A DNA stretch of 64,000 bases from Euonymus europaeus. Lineage: Eukaryota > Streptophyta > Magnoliopsida > Celastrales > Celastraceae. The stretch spans positions 1,627,001 through 1,691,000 of the forward strand of contig OY756972.1 of the NCBI GenBank assembly GCA_963580455.1, given 5' to 3'. Below the pieces are notes generated by a model. That model made no database searches. It was given only the letters and a program-made list of their open reading frames with translations, and was not told the origin of the DNA. The first letter of the stretch is position 1. Every line of letters starts with the position of its first letter. The translations under genes were made by a program, and so were the position numbers. Positions 62,026 to 64,000 of the stretch are shown piece by piece.

Positions 62026-64000
62026 AGCTTTATTTCACACTACTTTTCGAGCTCTACGATCCTGGAGTTTCGGATTTTTATTTCAGAACTCGTGGCTAGT
62101 TGGTCTCGTTTCACCTAGTTAGCCGCGAAATGTGGTTTCTTTACGTAAACGGTTTTATGAATATCCGTTGACTCCGAGTTCTGAATTCGGTGATTTTTAG
62201 CTTGATTTCACACTACTTTTCAAGCTCTACGATTATGGAGTTTCGGATTTCGATTTCAGAACTCGTGGCTAGTTGGTCTCGTTTCACCTAGTTAGCCGCG
62301 AAATGTGGTTTCTTTACGTAAACGGTTTTATGAATATCCGTTGACTCCGAGTTCTGAATTCGGTGATTTTTAGCTTGCTTTCACACTACTTTTCGAGCTC
62401 TACAATCTTAGGTTTTCGGATTTCGATTTCAGAACTCGTGGCTAGTTGGTCTCGTTTCACCTAGTTAGCCGCGAAATGTGGTTTCTTTACGTAAACGGTT
62501 TTATGAATATCCGTTGACTCCGAGTTCTGAATTCGGTGATTTTTAGCTTGATTTCACAATACTTTTCGAGCTCTACAATCCTGGATTTTCGGATTTCGAT
62601 TTCAGAACTCGTGGCTAGTAGGTCTCGTTTCACCTAGTTAGCCGCGAAATGTGGTTTCTTTACGTAAACGGTTTTATGAATATCCGTTGACTCCGAGTTC
62701 TGAATTCGGTGATTTTTAGCTTGATTTCACACTACTTTTCGAGCTCTACGATCCTGGCATTTTGGATTTTTATTTCAGAACTCGTGGCTAGTTGGTCTCG
62801 TTTCACCTAGTTAGCCGCGAAATGTGGTTTCTTTGCGTAAACGGTTTTATGAATATCCGTTGACTCCGAGTTCTGAATTCGGTGATTTTTAGCTTCATTT
62901 CACACTACTTTTCGAGCTCTACAATCCTGGGTTTTCGGATTTCGATTTCAGAACTCGTGGCTAGTAGGTCTCGTTTCACCTAGTTTGCCGCGAAATGTCG
63001 TTTCTTTACGTAAACGGTTTTATGACTATCCGTTGACTCCGAGTTCTGAATTCGGTGATTTTTAGCTTGATTTCACACTACTTTTCGAGCTCTACAATCC
63101 TGGGTTTTCGGATTTCGATTTCAGAACTCGTGGCTAGTAGGTCTCGTTTCACCTAGTTAGCCGCGAAATGTGGTTTCTTTACGTAAACGGTTTTATGAAT
63201 ATCCGTTGACTCCGAGTTCTGAATTCGGTGATTTTTAGCTTCATTTCACACTACTTTTTGAGCTGTACGATCCTGGAGTTTCGGATTTTTATTTCAGAAC
63301 TCTTGGCTAGTTGGTCTCGTTTCACCTAGTTAGCCGCGAAATGTGGTTTCTTTACGTAAACGGTTTTATGAATATCCGTTGACTCCGAGTTCTGAATTCG
63401 GTAATTTTTAGCTTGATTTCACACTACTTTTCGAGCTCTACGATTATGGAGTTTCGGATTTTGATTTCAGAACTCGTGGCTAGTTGGTCTCGTTTCACCT
63501 AGTTAGCCGCGAAATGTGGTTTCTTTACGTAAACGGTTTTATGAATATCCGTTGACTCCGAGTTCTGAATTCGGTGATTTTTAGCTTGATTTCACACTAC
63601 TTTTCGAGCTCCACAATCCTGGATTTTCGGATTTCGATTTCAAAACTCGTGGCTAGTAGGTCTCGTTTCACCTATTTAGCCGCGAAATGTGGTTTCTTTA
63701 CGTAAACGGTTTTATGAATATCCGTTGACTCCGAGTTCTGAATTCCGTGATTTTTAGCTTGATTACACACTACTTTTCGAGCTCCACAATCCTGGGTTTT
63801 CGGATTTCGATTTCAGAACTCGTGGCTTGTAGGTCTCGTTTCACCTATTTAGCCGTGAAATGTGGTTTCTTTACGTAAACGGTTTTATGAATATCCGTTG
63901 ACTCCGAGTTCTGAATTCGGTGATTTTTAGCTTGATTTCACACTACTTTTCGAGCTCTACAATCTTAGGTTTTCGGATTTCGATTTCAGAACTCGTGGCT
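62025..64000. repeat. Domain M, second copy of the 6,401-bp-spaced block, running off the window
   Basis: Repeats 55.6-57.6 kb in order and nearly base for base: AGCTTGCTTTCAC (62,372), CCTGGATTTT (about 62,580), TTTGCG (about 62,834), TATGACTATCC (about 63,025), ACTCTTGGCTAG (63,299), AAAACTCG (63,642), AATTCCGTG (about 63,742), CTTAGGTTTT (63,963). A private TTTCACAATAC lies near 62,557. The copy is still in phase at the last base, so its full length cannot be seen. Confidence 0.88.

Larger units (their letters stand above)
1..64000. repeat. 173-bp satellite DNA array, about 370 monomers, filling the window
   Basis: The sequence is one head-to-tail array of a 173-bp monomer with no interruption and no inverted segment. 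Landmark TTTCAGAACTCG recurs at 8, 181, 354, 527, 700, 873 and so on to 63,987. That span equals 370 x 173 minus 31 bp, and every missing base is accounted for by indels listed separately. A representative monomer is 40% G+C (70 of 173). Because 173 is not a multiple of three and stop triplets are frequent on both strands, no long reading frame persists. Satellites of 150-180 bp, close to one nucleosome plus linker, are typical of centromeres in plants and animals, so a centromeric or pericentromeric role is inferred, not shown. I cannot name the family. The 172-bp Tyba satellite of Rhynchospora is in the same size class, but I cannot confirm any similarity. Both window edges cut through the array, so its true length is unknown. 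Confidence 0.99.

Noticed and set aside
1..64000. Protein-coding genes
   Set aside because: The 173-bp unit shifts frame at every repeat and has several stop triplets on each strand (for example TAG in CTAGTTAG and TAA in the complement of TTTACG), so any open stretch is a short repeat artefact.
1..64000. CRISPR array, because of regular repeats
   Set aside because: There are no unique spacers; the entire 173-bp period is conserved and no cas genes are present.
1..64000. Primate alpha satellite (171 bp) or a CENP-B box
   Set aside because: I see no match to the CENP-B box pattern in the monomer and no resemblance to alpha satellite; length alone is similar.
1..64000. Arabidopsis-type 178-bp centromere satellite
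   Set aside because: Both length and recognisable sequence differ from the 178-bp family as I remember it.
1..64000. Telomere repeats, retrotransposon insertions or rDNA in the array
   Set aside because: None seen on reading through; the monomer count accounts for the whole length, leaving no room for inserted sequence.
1..64000. A single array-wide HOR of constant length
   Set aside because: Marker spacings change from domain to domain (1,038 to 6,401 bp), so no one unit covers the window.

Overview
The whole 64-kb window is one uninterrupted tandem array of a single satellite DNA. It holds no supportable gene, RNA gene, transposon or unique sequence. The repeat unit is 173 bp, about 40% G+C, with every monomer head-to-tail in the same orientation. 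Counting from the first landmark TTTCAGAACTCG (its C at 8) to the last (its C at 63,987) gives 63,979 bp. That equals exactly 370 monomers of 173 bp minus 31 bp. The 31 bp are fully explained by an 18-bp deletion, a 9-bp deletion and a 1-bp insertion near 1.4-1.7 kb, plus five single-base deletions further on. A long, homogeneous, nucleosome-sized satellite array of this kind is typical of eukaryotic (peri)centromeric heterochromatin. A flowering plant is my best guess, but nothing in the window identifies the species. I do not recognise the family by name. It is not primate alpha satellite and not the Arabidopsis 178-bp family as I remember them.

Inside a monomer there is a nearly invariant core, running from the GCCGCG motif through TTTACGTAAA to GAGTTCTGAATTCGG. 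There is also a short variable window of about 25 bp after GAGCTCTAC that occurs in at least a dozen alternative versions. These versions make it possible to trace which monomers were copied from which. The monomer also carries a 14-bp inverted repeat (13 of 14 matching), a perfect 10-bp palindrome, and about 11 CpG dinucleotides, more than base composition predicts.

Above the monomer level, the array is a patchwork of local higher-order repeats (HORs), mostly two copies each, always in exact monomer register: 10-mer (about 1.73 kb) at 0-3.4 kb; nested 10-mer/22-mer (1,730/3,806 bp) at 3.9-11.3 kb; 12-mer (2,075 bp) at about 10.6-14.7 kb; 6-mer (1,038 bp) at 16.4-18.5 kb; 11-mer (1,903 bp) at 17.7-21 kb; 13/15-mer (2,248/2,594 bp) at 22.5-29.3 kb; 7-mer (1,211 bp) at 29.3-31.7 kb; 14-mer spacing (2,422 bp) at 33.3-37.4 kb; 18-mer (3,114 bp) at 36.8-43.2 kb; 13-mer spacing (2,249 bp) at 42.7-46 kb; 10-mer spacing (1,730 bp) at 49.2-52.3 kb; 12-mer spacing (2,076 bp) at 52.1-55.5 kb; 7-mer (1,211 bp) at 59.6-62.0 kb; and a 37-monomer (6,401 bp) echo linking 55.6-57.6 kb with 62.0-64.0 kb.

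The picture is of an actively homogenising array in which segments of 6 to 37 monomers have been duplicated repeatedly and locally. Several events can be placed in order from shared variants. The interest lies in the architecture (nested HORs, a recurring marked cassette, chimeric monomers, CpG-transition variants, dyad elements), not in any encoded function.
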